In this document: piece after piece, positions 8,822 through 15,591 of the stretch | How positions within the stretch are numbered: the first letter of the stretch is position 1 | Layout: every line of letters begins with the position of its first letter | Assembly: GCA_015152555.1 (NCBI GenBank) | Contig: SUTS01000011.1 | Location: forward strand, 22,111 to 86,110 | DNA length: 64,000 nt | Direction: 5' to 3' | Origin: Cyanobacteria bacterium SIG26 | GTDB taxonomy: Bacteria; Cyanobacteriota; Vampirovibrionia; Gastranaerophilales; Gastranaerophilaceae | Notes under the pieces: model-generated | What the model saw: the letters and a program-made list of their open reading frames with translations, nothing else | What the model was told of the DNA's origin: nothing | Database searches by the model: none | Translations under genes and position numbers: made by a program

Positions 8822-9196
8822 TTATTCTTCGTCTTCGTCGGCTTCACTTTTTTTGATTTGTTTAACAACCATTTGAGCCATTTCTTTTGCAATAACTTTT
8901 TGGGTATCTGCAGGACAGTTTTGAAGCATATTCATTGCGGTTCTAAGTGTTGTGTCAATGTCGTACCAACGGCCTCTTCTGTTGTCGTCCAGTCCTGATC
9001 CAACTGCGCTTATAATATCATCTACTGCTTCAAATTTTTCATCCTCAATATTATGTTCAATTATAATTTTTATTAGATTTAGCGCAACGCGAATTTGTGT
9101 TTGATCATCTGATTCCTCTAAGGTTTTAACTGCTTCTGATAAAACAGGATCTTTATCATACCAACGTCTGTATTGATTTGAATATTCTTCTTTCAT
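8822..9196 (-). CDS. small acidic protein with internal RWYDxD repeat
   Basis: 124 aa. Family not recognised. It contains an internal duplication: YRRWYDKDPVLSEAVKTLEE near residue 9 and RGRWYDIDTTLRTAMNMLQN near residue 79, both in predicted helices. The C-terminus is very acidic (SEADEDEE). No membrane segment is visible, so it is probably cytosolic. AAAGGAGATACGAGT precedes the ATG and gives a good ribosome-binding site. It converges on secF. Its promoter region carries a dyad over the -10 box (9219-9231). Function unknown; the duplicated motif could be a dimerisation or binding unit (inference). Confidence 0.75.
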   Translation of the reverse strand: MKEEYSNQYRRWYDKDPVLSEAVKTLEESDDQTQIRVALNLIKIIIEHNIEDEKFEAVDDIISAVGSGLDDNRRGRWYDIDTTLRTAMNMLQNCPADTQKVIAKEMAQMVVKQIKKSEADEDEE

Positions 9197-9218
9197 ACTC
9201 GTATCTCCTTTACTATAA

Positions 9219-9231
9219 TGCTATTATAGCA
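9219..9231 (-). promoter_or_regulatory. extended -10 inside a 13-bp dyad
   Basis: On the minus strand TGCTATAATAGCA is a perfect inverted repeat around one central base, and it contains TGC-TATAAT, an extended -10. It lies about 25 bases upstream of the 9196 start codon. A regulator binding the dyad would cover the promoter. Confidence 0.5.
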
Positions 9232-9335
9232 ATTTTTTTCGATTGTGCAAGGGGGGTAAATTATAATAACGGGGTAATATAAATTATCTTTTATTGTAAA
9301 TTAAATCAAATTAGAGCATCGTTATAGATGTAGAT

Positions 9336-9626
9336 TTACCCCTGTTTGAAGGTGACGCCTTTTGTTCCTTTTGGGTAGCGCCAATTTATGGCTTTTTTTT
9401 CACAAGCGACTCTACAAGCCCCGCATTCTAAGCAGTTTTCATAATTTACTATTAATTCTTGTTTTTCTTCGTTCCATTCATAAACTTGAGCAGGGCAAAT
9501 GTATGTACAGTTTTTTGATTTGCAAGTTTTACATTTTTCAATATCCGGAATTAGATGAGAGTCTGTGTCCGGTGAGTATTTAAGTGTGTATAATTTTTTG
9601 TCTATGTTCATATTAAAATACTCCAA
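9336..9626 (-). CDS. fixX: FixX-like ferredoxin
   Basis: 96 aa. Two cysteine clusters, CKTCKSKNCTYICP and CLECGACRVACEKKAINWRYP, match FixX-type ferredoxin-like proteins that work with the flavoprotein FixC to pass electrons to quinone. The second cluster has the CxxCxxC...C spacing for a 4Fe-4S centre. The start codon lies inside the end of fixC (19-base overlap), so the two are translationally coupled. fixA/fixB (electron-transfer flavoprotein subunits) are not next to it. The electron donor is therefore unknown here. Confidence 0.85.
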   Translation of the reverse strand: MEYFNMNIDKKLYTLKYSPDTDSHLIPDIEKCKTCKSKNCTYICPAQVYEWNEEKQELIVNYENCLECGACRVACEKKAINWRYPKGTKGVTFKQG

Positions 9627-10906
9627 ATAAGTTTAATTATTGCGCCGATATCTTTGAATAATTCGCTAATTTTTCTGTCAGTAAAAATGCTTTTTATAAA
9701 ATTCCAATAATTTTGGCGTTTAGGAATACTGTTCACTGAGGTGAACATTTCGAAAAAAGCATTGATTTTGCAAAGATAATAGCTTAAAAAAGCTTTTTTT
9801 CTTGTTTCAATCACGCTGAATAAATCTTTGTATGTTTTCATATCCTTTAGTACAAATGATTTTTGTAATTTTTTTTCATATTCAGATAATTTTTCTTTAG
9901 AATAATCTCCGATATTTATAGCATTAATGATTGTTTCGGCAGCAAGTTTACCACTGATGAGAGCAAGGTTGGTGCCTTCCCAATGCAAGTTATTTACCAG
10001 CATTGCAGCATCTCCGACAACAAGAACTCCATTATCCGTGAGTTGAGGTATTTTTTTATAGCCACCTTCTGGTATCATGTGCGCGGAATATTCTTTTAAT
10101 TCTCCGCCTTGAATAAGGGGTGCGATTGTCGGATGTTGTTTTAGTCTTTCCAGTAAGTCGAATGGACGTAATCCTTTTTCTACGAGCTCATTAATTGTTA
10201 TACCAAGTCCGATAGTTATAGAATCTTTGTTAGTATACATAAATCCAAGCCCGAGCATTCCAAGCATTGGACCTCCAAAAATTTCAATGATAGCTCCCTC
10301 ATCATCTTTGAGTCTAAATCTTTGGTTAATGGTTTCTTTGTTTAATTTAATAACTTCTTTAACGCTGAGAGCTAAATCGTGCGTTGAAAAATCTTTTCTT
10401 AAACCTATTTGTTTTGCCAAAAGAGAATTTACTCCGTCAGCTAAAACAACAATGTTTGCATAAAAATCCTCTAATTCGGTTTTAATTCCTATAATTTTGT
10501 TGTTTTCTTTAATTAGTTCACGGACGACTGTTTCTTCAACCAAATAAACACCGGCTTTTCTGGCTTCATCAGCCGCCCATCTGTCGAATTTGCCGCGGAT
10601 TACGGAATAACTTGTGTTATCGTCTTTACGATATGTTATTGTGGTTGAATCTTCTTCGCCCAAAATTGCAAAATTATGCTCTACTGTACGTCTTTCTATA
10701 GGTGCCTCGGTTTCAAAGTTAGGGAATATTTCTTTTGTAGGTTGAGTATATATTGCTCCTCCAAAAACATTTTTACTTCCCGCAAAAAGTCCTCGTTCAA
10801 TTAGGACCACTTCTTTACCGGCTCTAGCAAGTGTAATTGCACAGGCAATTCCTGCAGGTCCTGCTCCTACAACTATAACGTCTGTTTGGTTTTCTTTTTT
10901 AAGCAT
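9608..10906 (-). CDS. fixC: FixC-like electron-transfer flavoprotein-quinone oxidoreductase
   Basis: 432 aa from the ATG at 10906. The FAD-binding Rossmann motif VVGAGPAGIACAITLARAGKEVVLIERG is at the N-terminus. Further FAD contacts are VLADGVNSLLAKQIG and GVLVVGDAAMLVNNLHWEGTN. The family (FixC/ETF-QO-like, geranylgeranyl-reductase superfamily) oxidises an electron-transfer flavoprotein and reduces quinone at the membrane. The ORF track starts at a TTG five codons earlier, but GGAGAGA lies exactly between that TTG and the ATG, so the ATG at 10906 is the better start. It overlaps fixX by 19 bases. Confidence 0.88.
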   Translation of the reverse strand: MLKKENQTDVIVVGAGPAGIACAITLARAGKEVVLIERGLFAGSKNVFGGAIYTQPTKEIFPNFETEAPIERRTVEHNFAILGEEDSTTITYRKDDNTSYSVIRGKFDRWAADEARKAGVYLVEETVVRELIKENNKIIGIKTELEDFYANIVVLADGVNSLLAKQIGLRKDFSTHDLALSVKEVIKLNKETINQRFRLKDDEGAIIEIFGGPMLGMLGLGFMYTNKDSITIGLGITINELVEKGLRPFDLLERLKQHPTIAPLIQGGELKEYSAHMIPEGGYKKIPQLTDNGVLVVGDAAMLVNNLHWEGTNLALISGKLAAETIINAINIGDYSKEKLSEYEKKLQKSFVLKDMKTYKDLFSVIETRKKAFLSYYLCKINAFFEMFTSVNSIPKRQNYWNFIKSIFTDRKISELFKDIGAIIKLIWSILI

Positions 10907-11000
10907 AAAATCTCTCTCCAATGATTATTATACCTTAAAATAAAGACGTTGTGAAGAGCCATTATGCTGTTATGTTAGGGTTATATATTTGAATTTACGC

Positions 11001-11084
11001 AAAAAAAAAGCTTCTAAAGAAGAAGCTTCCTTGGAATCTGTTACAATTCCTCGTGTAAAGATTAGTAGGTAGAAAGTAGAAGGT
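11001..11084 (-). ncRNA. candidate small RNA or leader attenuator upstream of fixC
   Basis: Reading the minus strand, TATAAA (11096-11091) could start a transcript near 11084. This would contain a hairpin GGAAT/ATTCC (11033-11050) and end in AGCTTCTTCTTTAGAAGCT followed by nine T (11001-11028). The transcript would be about 84 nt. It ends 95 bases before the fixC start codon, so it is either an independent small RNA or an attenuated leader. Based only on sequence pattern. Confidence 0.42.
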
Positions 11085-11250
11085 AGTAATTTTATATAAA
11101 TGATAATTTATATATCGTTCTTATATACTAATAAAGTATTTTTGATATAGATAATTGCTCAAATCGTCTAAATTGTTTACAAAACTTAATATAGTAAAAC
11201 CCTCATGTAGTCATGATTTAGGCTAGATGTGGGGTTTAAAATGTTGTTAG

Positions 11251-11279
11251 TTGAAAAAAAACTTTTACCAAATTATAAT
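11251..11279 (+). promoter_or_regulatory. sigma70-type promoter for coaD
   Basis: TTGAAA (11251-11256), a 17-base spacer and TATAAT (11274-11279). This is one of the best-matching promoters in the window. It ends 22 bases before the coaD ATG at 11302. Confidence 0.75.
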
Positions 11280-11301
11280 TAAGACAAACAAGGGGAATTT
11301 T

Positions 11302-11781
11302 ATGAAAATTGCGATATATCCGGGGAGTTTTGATCCTATCACTAAAGGTCATTTGGATATTTTGAAAAATGCGGCCGGAATTTTTGATAAAGTAATCATT
11401 GCTGTTGCTCATAATGGTGAAAAAAAAGGTTTTTTGTCGGTCAACGAGCGTGTTGAGTTGATCAAACAAAGTGTTAATGGTCTTGAAAATGTTGAAGTTG
11501 ATGCATTTGAAGGGTTAACAATTGAGTATGCAAAAAAGCACGGTGCGGAGATTTTAATTAGAGGATTGCGAGCTGTTTCAGATTTTGAATTTGAAATGCA
11601 ATTATCTCAGACAAATAGTGCATTATGTGAAGATATTAAGACAGTGTTTCTTACAACAAAACCAAAATACAATTTTATTTCATCAAGTACAATTCGAGAA
11701 ATTTTAAATAATAATGGTGATATTTCAAAATTTGTTCCGGAACCTGTATTTGAATATTTAAAAAATAAAGGGAGAGAATAA
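11302..11781 (+). CDS. coaD: phosphopantetheine adenylyltransferase
   Basis: 159 aa from the ATG at 11302, the family's normal length. It catalyses ATP + 4'-phosphopantetheine to dephospho-CoA, the penultimate step of coenzyme A synthesis. Visible motifs are the nucleotidyltransferase loop YPGSFDPITKGHLDI (TxGH motif) and the C-terminal ISSSTIRE. The ORF track extends 17 codons upstream, but AAGGGGA just before 11302 and the fit to the family fix the start. Its stop TAA overlaps the next ATG by one base (TAATG), so the downstream gene is coupled. Confidence 0.95.
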   Translation: MKIAIYPGSFDPITKGHLDILKNAAGIFDKVIIAVAHNGEKKGFLSVNERVELIKQSVNGLENVEVDAFEGLTIEYAKKHGAEILIRGLRAVSDFEFEMQLSQTNSALCEDIKTVFLTTKPKYNFISSSTIREILNNNGDISKFVPEPVFEYLKNKGRE

Positions 11782-12161
11782 TGGAGTTTGATACACCGAA
11801 AATTATTAAAGACTTAGAATTTAAAATAGAAACGAGTTACTCTCTACCGATTTTTAGAGGATATAAAGCCGTTGACAAACGTGGAGTTGAGCAGATAATT
11901 GATACTATTTATGCGACATTACCGGAAGATGTTAAAAAAGCAAGAGAATATCTTCAGACTGTTAATTATGAAATAAAAAATACTGAACAAAGAAGTAAAG
12001 TGTATGATTTTTTAAATAAATTTGAGTTATTTATTGAAAGAGCTGTGCCATTTGCAAATTTTGTAATCATAAATATCAAAGAAACTGAAAATTTAATTAA
12101 AGAAATCACAAATAATCTACCTGAAGAATTAACAAAAGTAAATGTCATAAAAAAACAATAA
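11781..12161 (+). CDS. unknown protein, paralogue of the following DivIVA-like gene
   Basis: 126 aa. Family not named. Its central block VDKRGVEQIIDTIYATLPEDVKKAREYLQ aligns clearly with VDKKEIETLIDGIYSALPPEVQEARLFLK of the next gene, so the two share a domain of about 50 residues. Unlike its neighbour it lacks the long coiled coil. The start overlaps the coaD stop (TAATG), which ties its expression to coaD. No membrane segment is seen. It may partner or regulate the larger protein (inference). Confidence 0.75.
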   Translation: MEFDTPKIIKDLEFKIETSYSLPIFRGYKAVDKRGVEQIIDTIYATLPEDVKKAREYLQTVNYEIKNTEQRSKVYDFLNKFELFIERAVPFANFVIINIKETENLIKEITNNLPEELTKVNVIKKQ

Positions 12162-12199
12162 AACATGTTAAAATATGTAATTACATGGTGAAATATTAT

Positions 12200-12228
12200 T
12201 TGACAATTATTTTTTGCTTATGTAATAT
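12200..12228 (+). promoter_or_regulatory. promoter for the DivIVA-like gene
   Basis: TTGACA (12200-12205), 17-base spacer, TAATAT (12223-12228). A second TATAAT lies a few bases further on. The start codon is at 12265 with AAAGGGATAAGGG upstream. Confidence 0.6.
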
Positions 12229-12264
12229 ATATAATATAAAATGTGAAAGGGATAAGGGATTAGC

Positions 12265-12813
12265 ATGCCACAAAACGGAGTGTATGATTTACTAAAGATG
12301 TTAGAAATAGCCTTGGATGAAGGTTATTCTGTTTTAAAATACACTATAGTAGACAAAAAGGAAATTGAAACATTAATTGACGGTATTTACTCAGCGTTAC
12401 CGCCTGAAGTTCAAGAAGCGAGATTGTTTTTGAAACGTAAAGAAGAAAGAATAAACGAAGTTCAACAACAAGCTGCAAAGATTTTGCAAGACGCTCAAGC
12501 AGAAGCAGACAGAAAATTGTCAGAATCTGATCAGTTGAAGGCGATTGAACGTGAAGGTATCAGAATTAAAAATGAAGTTGTTGAAGATTGTGAAAAGATT
12601 AAACATATAGCTTTGCAGGATGCTGAAAATATAAGACTTCAAGCAACAGAAGAAGCTATGAAAATCAGAGAAGGTGCAGAATTATACGCAGAACAAGTTT
12701 TAACAAGCTTGGAAGGCAATTTAGCACAACTTCAACAAGTTGTTAAAAATGGTCAAATTTATATGGAACAGTTGAGAGCAGATTCAAATAATAGATATGC
12801 TTCTCATCGTTAA
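12265..12813 (+). CDS. DivIVA/ATP-synthase-b-like coiled-coil protein
   Basis: 182 aa. An N-terminal domain (VDKKEIETLIDGIYSALPPEV) is followed by a long charged coiled coil (about residues 55-165: RKEERINEVQQQAAKILQDA, ...DAENIRLQATEEAMKIREGAE). The pattern resembles DivIVA-type and F0F1 b-subunit-like proteins that sit beside coaD in some cyanobacteria. DivIVA proteins scaffold cell pole or septum machinery, but that role is inference here. No membrane helix is seen, which argues against a true ATP-synthase b subunit. The gene ends at an intrinsic terminator. Confidence 0.72.
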   Translation: MPQNGVYDLLKMLEIALDEGYSVLKYTIVDKKEIETLIDGIYSALPPEVQEARLFLKRKEERINEVQQQAAKILQDAQAEADRKLSESDQLKAIEREGIRIKNEVVEDCEKIKHIALQDAENIRLQATEEAMKIREGAELYAEQVLTSLEGNLAQLQQVVKNGQIYMEQLRADSNNRYASHR

Positions 12814-12834
12814 TTAGAAGTCGATAAAAAATAC

Positions 12835-12865
12835 AAAAGCGGGGCCAAGAATAGCTCCGCTTTTT
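12835..12865 (+). terminator. intrinsic terminator after the DivIVA-like gene
   Basis: AAAAGCGGGGC-CAAGAATA-GCTCCGCTTTT with one G-U pair, followed by a T-run. It separates the coaD cluster from the ribosomal block. Confidence 0.85.
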
Positions 12866-12933
12866 GTTTAAAAAGTTTACAATTGGATTGCAATTTATTT
12901 TGTTTGCGTTAAAATCATGATATAAGCCGAAGG

Positions 12934-12958
12934 AGAATGTGTTAATCACATTCTTTTT
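12934..12958 (+). terminator. terminator-like hairpin in the rpmG leader
   Basis: AGAATGTG-TTAAT-CACATTCT followed by TTTTT. It lies just after a TATAAG box (12921-12926) and 40 bases before the rpmG ATG. Transcripts starting from that box would begin at the base of the hairpin, so it may act as an attenuator or as a 5'-end stabiliser. Confidence 0.5.
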
Positions 12959-12999
12959 AAATAGCAAAGAAATAAGTAAAAGATAAAGGAAATAAAACA

Positions 13000-13167
13000 A
13001 TGGGTATCAAAGGAAAAAATGACAGAATGGTAGTTTTAGCATGTGAAGAATGCAAAGAAAGAAACTACACAACAACAAAAAACAAAAAGAACCACAAAGA
13101 AAGAATGGAACTTAATAAATATTGTCCAAAATGCAAAAAAACAACTGCACACAAGGAAACCAAGTAA
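13000..13167 (+). CDS. rpmG: 50S ribosomal protein L33
   Basis: 55 aa, too short for the ORF track. The sequence [20 protein letters not shown]...[17 protein letters not shown] is a typical L33 of the zinc-binding (C+) type, with CEEC and CPKC pairs. AAAGGAAATAAAACA precedes the ATG. It leads the conserved block rpmG, tRNA-Trp, secE, nusG, rplK, rplA. L33 is part of the large ribosomal subunit near the E site. Paralogues without the cysteines exist in some bacteria under low zinc; none is seen here. Confidence 0.95.
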   Translation: MGIKGKNDRMVVLACEECKERNYTTTKNKKNHKERMELNKYCPKCKKTTAHKETK

Positions 13168-13210
13168 CCAATTTTTCTAAAAAGTGTACTGGGGAGAAAT
13201 TCCCCACTAT

Positions 13211-13283
13211 GCGTCCTTAGTTCAGTTGGTAGAACGTCGGTCTCCAAAACCGGATGTCGAGGGTTCGAGTCCTTCAGGGCGCG
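13211..13283 (+). tRNA. tRNA-Trp (CCA)
   Basis: Acceptor GCGTCCT pairs with AGGGCGC (one G-U), D-arm TTAGTTCAGTTGGTAGAA, anticodon loop CTCCAAA with CCA at 13244-13246, and T-loop TTCGAGT. Discriminator G; the 3' CCA is not encoded. It sits between rpmG and secE, a common bacterial arrangement, and is probably cotranscribed with them. Confidence 0.97.
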
Positions 13284-13310
13284 AGTTTTATAAAATAAAA
13301 GGATTATAAA

Positions 13311-13502
13311 ATGAGTCAAGCAGTAGAAGCAATTAAAACGTATTTTAAAGGTGTAAAAACAGAATGGGGCAAAGTAAGTTGGCCGGAAAGAAGACAAGTT
13401 CTTTTTGAAACAGTGTTTGTCGTATTTATTGTAATTGTGTTCACTGCTGCGATTTATTTAATGGATTTAATATTCAAAGGTATACTTAGCCTAATTAAGT
13501 AG
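13311..13502 (+). CDS. secE: preprotein translocase subunit SecE
   Basis: 63 aa, the short single-helix form of SecE. The amphipathic region FKGVKTEWGKVSWPERRQV precedes one membrane helix (VFVVFIVIVFTAAIYLMDLIF), matching the family motif EWxKVxWP. SecE clamps SecY in the translocation channel. The gene lies between tRNA-Trp and nusG, its usual place. Confidence 0.95.
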   Translation: MSQAVEAIKTYFKGVKTEWGKVSWPERRQVLFETVFVVFIVIVFTAAIYLMDLIFKGILSLIK

Positions 13503-13531
13503 AAATTAAGCATAAATGATGAAGGTGGCTT

Positions 13532-14170
13532 ATGACTAAAAAAGAAAAAACAATGGAAGAACAATTGAACGAAGATATTTTAGCAGAACAAGCTCAGGCT
13601 GAGGCTGAAGAAATAGCTGCGGCAGAAGCAAAAGAAGCTAAGAAAAACCAAAAAAGATGGTACATTGTTCACACATATTCAGGATACGAAAATAAAGTTA
13701 AGGTAAACTTAGAAAAACGTATTGAATATATGAATATGGGCGATAAGATTTTTAGAATAGAAGTTCCGCAAAAAACCGTAACTCAAATGAAGTCCGGTAA
13801 AAAACAGGAAAAAGAAGAAAAAATCTTCCCAGGCTACGTTCTAGTAGAAATGATTATGGACGAAGATAGCTGGTATGTAGTAAGACACACTTCAGGTGTA
13901 ACAAAATTTGTAGGTTCAGCTAAAAAACCTATTCCAGCGCGTGAAAGTGAAATCAAAAAGATTCTTCACAGATCAACATCACAAGTTGAAAAGATTGAAC
14001 TTGATGTTAAAGCAGGTGATAAAGTTAGAATTATTTCAGGTCCATTTGCAGACTTTGATGCGGATATTATTGAAGTTTATCCTGATAAATCTAAACTTAG
14101 AGCAAATGTTTCAATTTTTGGTCGTGAAACGCCAGTTGAATTGGAATACAAACAAATCAACAAATTATAA
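13532..14170 (+). CDS. nusG: transcription termination/antitermination protein NusG
   Basis: 212 aa. The NGN domain starts at about residue 42 (RWYIVHTYSGYENKVKVNLEKRIE) and contains KIFPGYVLVEM and VRHTSGVTKFVG. The KOW domain is at the C-terminus (VRIISGPFADFDADIIEVYPDKSKLRANVSIFGRETPVELEY). An extra acidic N-terminal tail of about 40 residues (EEQLNEDILAEQAQAEAEEI) precedes the NGN domain. NusG binds RNA polymerase and couples it to ribosomes or Rho. AAGGTGG is before the ATG. The overlapping frame 13941-14216 is a shadow. Confidence 0.95.
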   Translation: MTKKEKTMEEQLNEDILAEQAQAEAEEIAAAEAKEAKKNQKRWYIVHTYSGYENKVKVNLEKRIEYMNMGDKIFRIEVPQKTVTQMKSGKKQEKEEKIFPGYVLVEMIMDEDSWYVVRHTSGVTKFVGSAKKPIPARESEIKKILHRSTSQVEKIELDVKAGDKVRIISGPFADFDADIIEVYPDKSKLRANVSIFGRETPVELEYKQINKL

Positions 14171-14174
14171 TAGT

Positions 14175-14254
14175 GTTAACCCTTCGGGAAAACTGAGGGA
14201 ATTAACAATAAGTTAGTACAAATAATGTGGAAGGGACGCCCCCGTTTGAACCAC
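14175..14254 (+). promoter_or_regulatory. structured leader before rplK
   Basis: Two elements: an imperfect stem from GTTAACCCT to AGGGAATTAAC (14175-14206), and GTGG...CCAC (14227-14254) enclosing GGACG/CGTTT. The second element closely matches the one before rplA. In many bacteria L1 binds the rplK-rplA leader to repress its own operon, so an L1 site is a plausible reading (inference). Confidence 0.45.
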
Positions 14255-14268
14255 AAAAGGAGAAAAAA

Positions 14269-14694
14269 ATGGCAAAAAAAGTAGTAGGAAAAATCAAGCT
14301 TCAAATCGAAGCAGGTAAAGCAAATCCATCACCACCAGTTGGTCCTGCATTAGGTCAACACGGTGTAAACATCATGGATTTTTGCAAACAGTTTAACGCT
14401 AGAACTGAATCACAAGCTGGATATATCATTCCGGTAGTTATCGATGTATATGAAGACAAGAGTTTCACATTCATCGTAAAATCACCACCAGCTCCTGTAT
14501 TGATTAAAAAAGCATTAAATATCAGTAAAGGTTCAGCAACACCAAACAAAGATAAAGTTGCTGAAATTACAAGAGCACAATTAGAAGAAATCGCAAAAAT
14601 CAAAATGAACGATTTAAATGCAACAACAATGGAAGCAGCAGTAAAAATGATTGCTGGTTCATGCAGAGCGATGGGTGTTACAGTTGTAGACTAA
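14269..14694 (+). CDS. rplK: 50S ribosomal protein L11
   Basis: 141 aa from the ATG at 14269, normal L11 length. Begins [40 protein letters not shown], the L11 signature, and ends in the RNA-binding C-terminal domain ([12 protein letters not shown]). L11 forms the GTPase-associated centre of the ribosome. The ORF track starts 14 codons earlier at a GTG, but that stretch is the structured leader, and AAAGGAG sits just before 14269. Confidence 0.96.
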   Translation: MAKKVVGKIKLQIEAGKANPSPPVGPALGQHGVNIMDFCKQFNARTESQAGYIIPVVIDVYEDKSFTFIVKSPPAPVLIKKALNISKGSATPNKDKVAEITRAQLEEIAKIKMNDLNATTMEAAVKMIAGSCRAMGVTVVD

Positions 14695-14699
14695 TAAGA

Positions 14700-14728
14700 T
14701 GGAAGGACGCAAGTCCGTTACTACCACG
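14700..14728 (+). promoter_or_regulatory. structured element before rplA, similar to the rplK leader
   Basis: TGGAAGGACGCAAGTCCGTTACTACCAC: a GGAC-GCAA-GTCC hairpin with a GNRA loop inside TGG...CCA. It aligns with TGGAAGGGACGCCCCCGTTTGAACCAC upstream of rplK. It overlaps the region just before the rplA ribosome-binding site AAAGGA. Confidence 0.45.
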
Positions 14729-14743
14729 AAAGGAAAATAAAAA

Positions 14744-15466
14744 ATGGCAAAAGTTACAAAAAAACAAAGAAAAATGCAAGAAATGCTAGAAGGTTTCGCA
14801 CAACCATCTACAGCAGTTGATGCAATAAAAAAATTACAAGAAATTTCAAAAGAAGTTTCAAAATTCAATGAAACAGTTGAATGCCACATGCGTTTAGGTA
14901 TTGACGTACGTCAAGCAGATCAACAAATCAGATCAACAGTAGTATTACCAGCAGGCTTAGGAAAAGAAGTAAGAGTTTGTGTAATTGCGAAAGGTGCAAA
15001 AGCAACCGAAGCAACAGAAGCAGGCGCAGAATTTGCTGGAGCAGAAGAAATTATTGATAAAATTTCTGGCGGTTGGTTTGAATTTGATACATTGATTGCT
15101 ACACCGGATTGTATGGGTATGTTAGGTAAATTAGGTAGAGTATTAGGTCCAAAAGGCTTAATGCCAAACCCAAAAACCGGTACTGTTACGATGGATATTG
15201 CAAAAGCAGTTAAAGATGCAAAAGCTGGTAAAGTAGAATACAGAGCAGACAAACAAGGTATGATTCACTGTCCAATTGGTAAAATTCAATTCTCAGAAGA
15301 AGATCTTGTTAAAAACTATGCTACATTAGCAGATGCTGTATTGAAATCAAAACCATCTTCAGCAAAAGGTACATTCGTTAAATCAGTTTACTTATCAACT
15401 ACAATGGGTCCTGGTATCAAATTAGATCCAAAAACATTTGCAGCTGAAGTAAAAGAATTAGTGTAA
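14744..15466 (+). CDS. rplA: 50S ribosomal protein L1
   Basis: 240 aa. Contains the L1 motifs [56 protein letters not shown] and [18 protein letters not shown]1 forms the mobile stalk of the large subunit at the E site and commonly represses the rplKA mRNA. A strong terminator follows; rplJ and rplL, which usually come next, are absent from the window. Confidence 0.96.
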   Translation: MAKVTKKQRKMQEMLEGFAQPSTAVDAIKKLQEISKEVSKFNETVECHMRLGIDVRQADQQIRSTVVLPAGLGKEVRVCVIAKGAKATEATEAGAEFAGAEEIIDKISGGWFEFDTLIATPDCMGMLGKLGRVLGPKGLMPNPKTGTVTMDIAKAVKDAKAGKVEYRADKQGMIHCPIGKIQFSEEDLVKNYATLADAVLKSKPSSAKGTFVKSVYLSTTMGPGIKLDPKTFAAEVKELV

Positions 15467-15486
15467 TTACCTAATTAAAAGCATTA

Positions 15487-15520
15487 AAAAAGACCTTGAG
15501 AATTTCTCAAGGTCTTTTTA
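15487..15520 (+). terminator. intrinsic terminator ending the rplKA operon
   Basis: AAAAGACCTTGAG-AATTT-CTCAAGGTCTTTTT. Perfect 11-bp core stem with A and T runs on either side, so it can also act on the converging minus-strand gene at 15592. Confidence 0.92.
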
Positions 15521-15591
15521 TTTACAATTATATTATAAGGGCACGAAATATATAATTGTCAAAAACCTAATACTTATGTGTATAGCTAGAA

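Larger units (their letters stand above)
10907..11301. other. 395-bp divergent spacer between fixC and coaD
   Basis: It holds no convincing ORF. On the minus strand it holds a terminator-ended short transcript candidate (11001-11084). It also holds a long imperfect hairpin with arms AAAACCCTCAT (11196-11206) and ATGTGGGGTTT (11227-11237), and on the plus strand the coaD promoter (11251-11279). Confidence 0.6.

Noticed and set aside
9253-9342. Long-range pairing GGGGTAAAT / ATTTACCCC around the fixX stop
   Set aside because: Nine base pairs across an 72-base AT-rich loop with no terminator features; could be chance.
12934-12946. Two-codon leader peptide ATG-TGT-TAA after AGGAG
   Set aside because: The ATG is too close to AGGAG for normal initiation; more simply explained as part of the hairpin.
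13065-13397. 110-aa minus-strand ORF
   Set aside because: Antisense to rpmG, tRNA-Trp and secE.
13941-14216. 91-aa plus-strand ORF
   Set aside because: Out-of-frame shadow of the nusG KOW domain.
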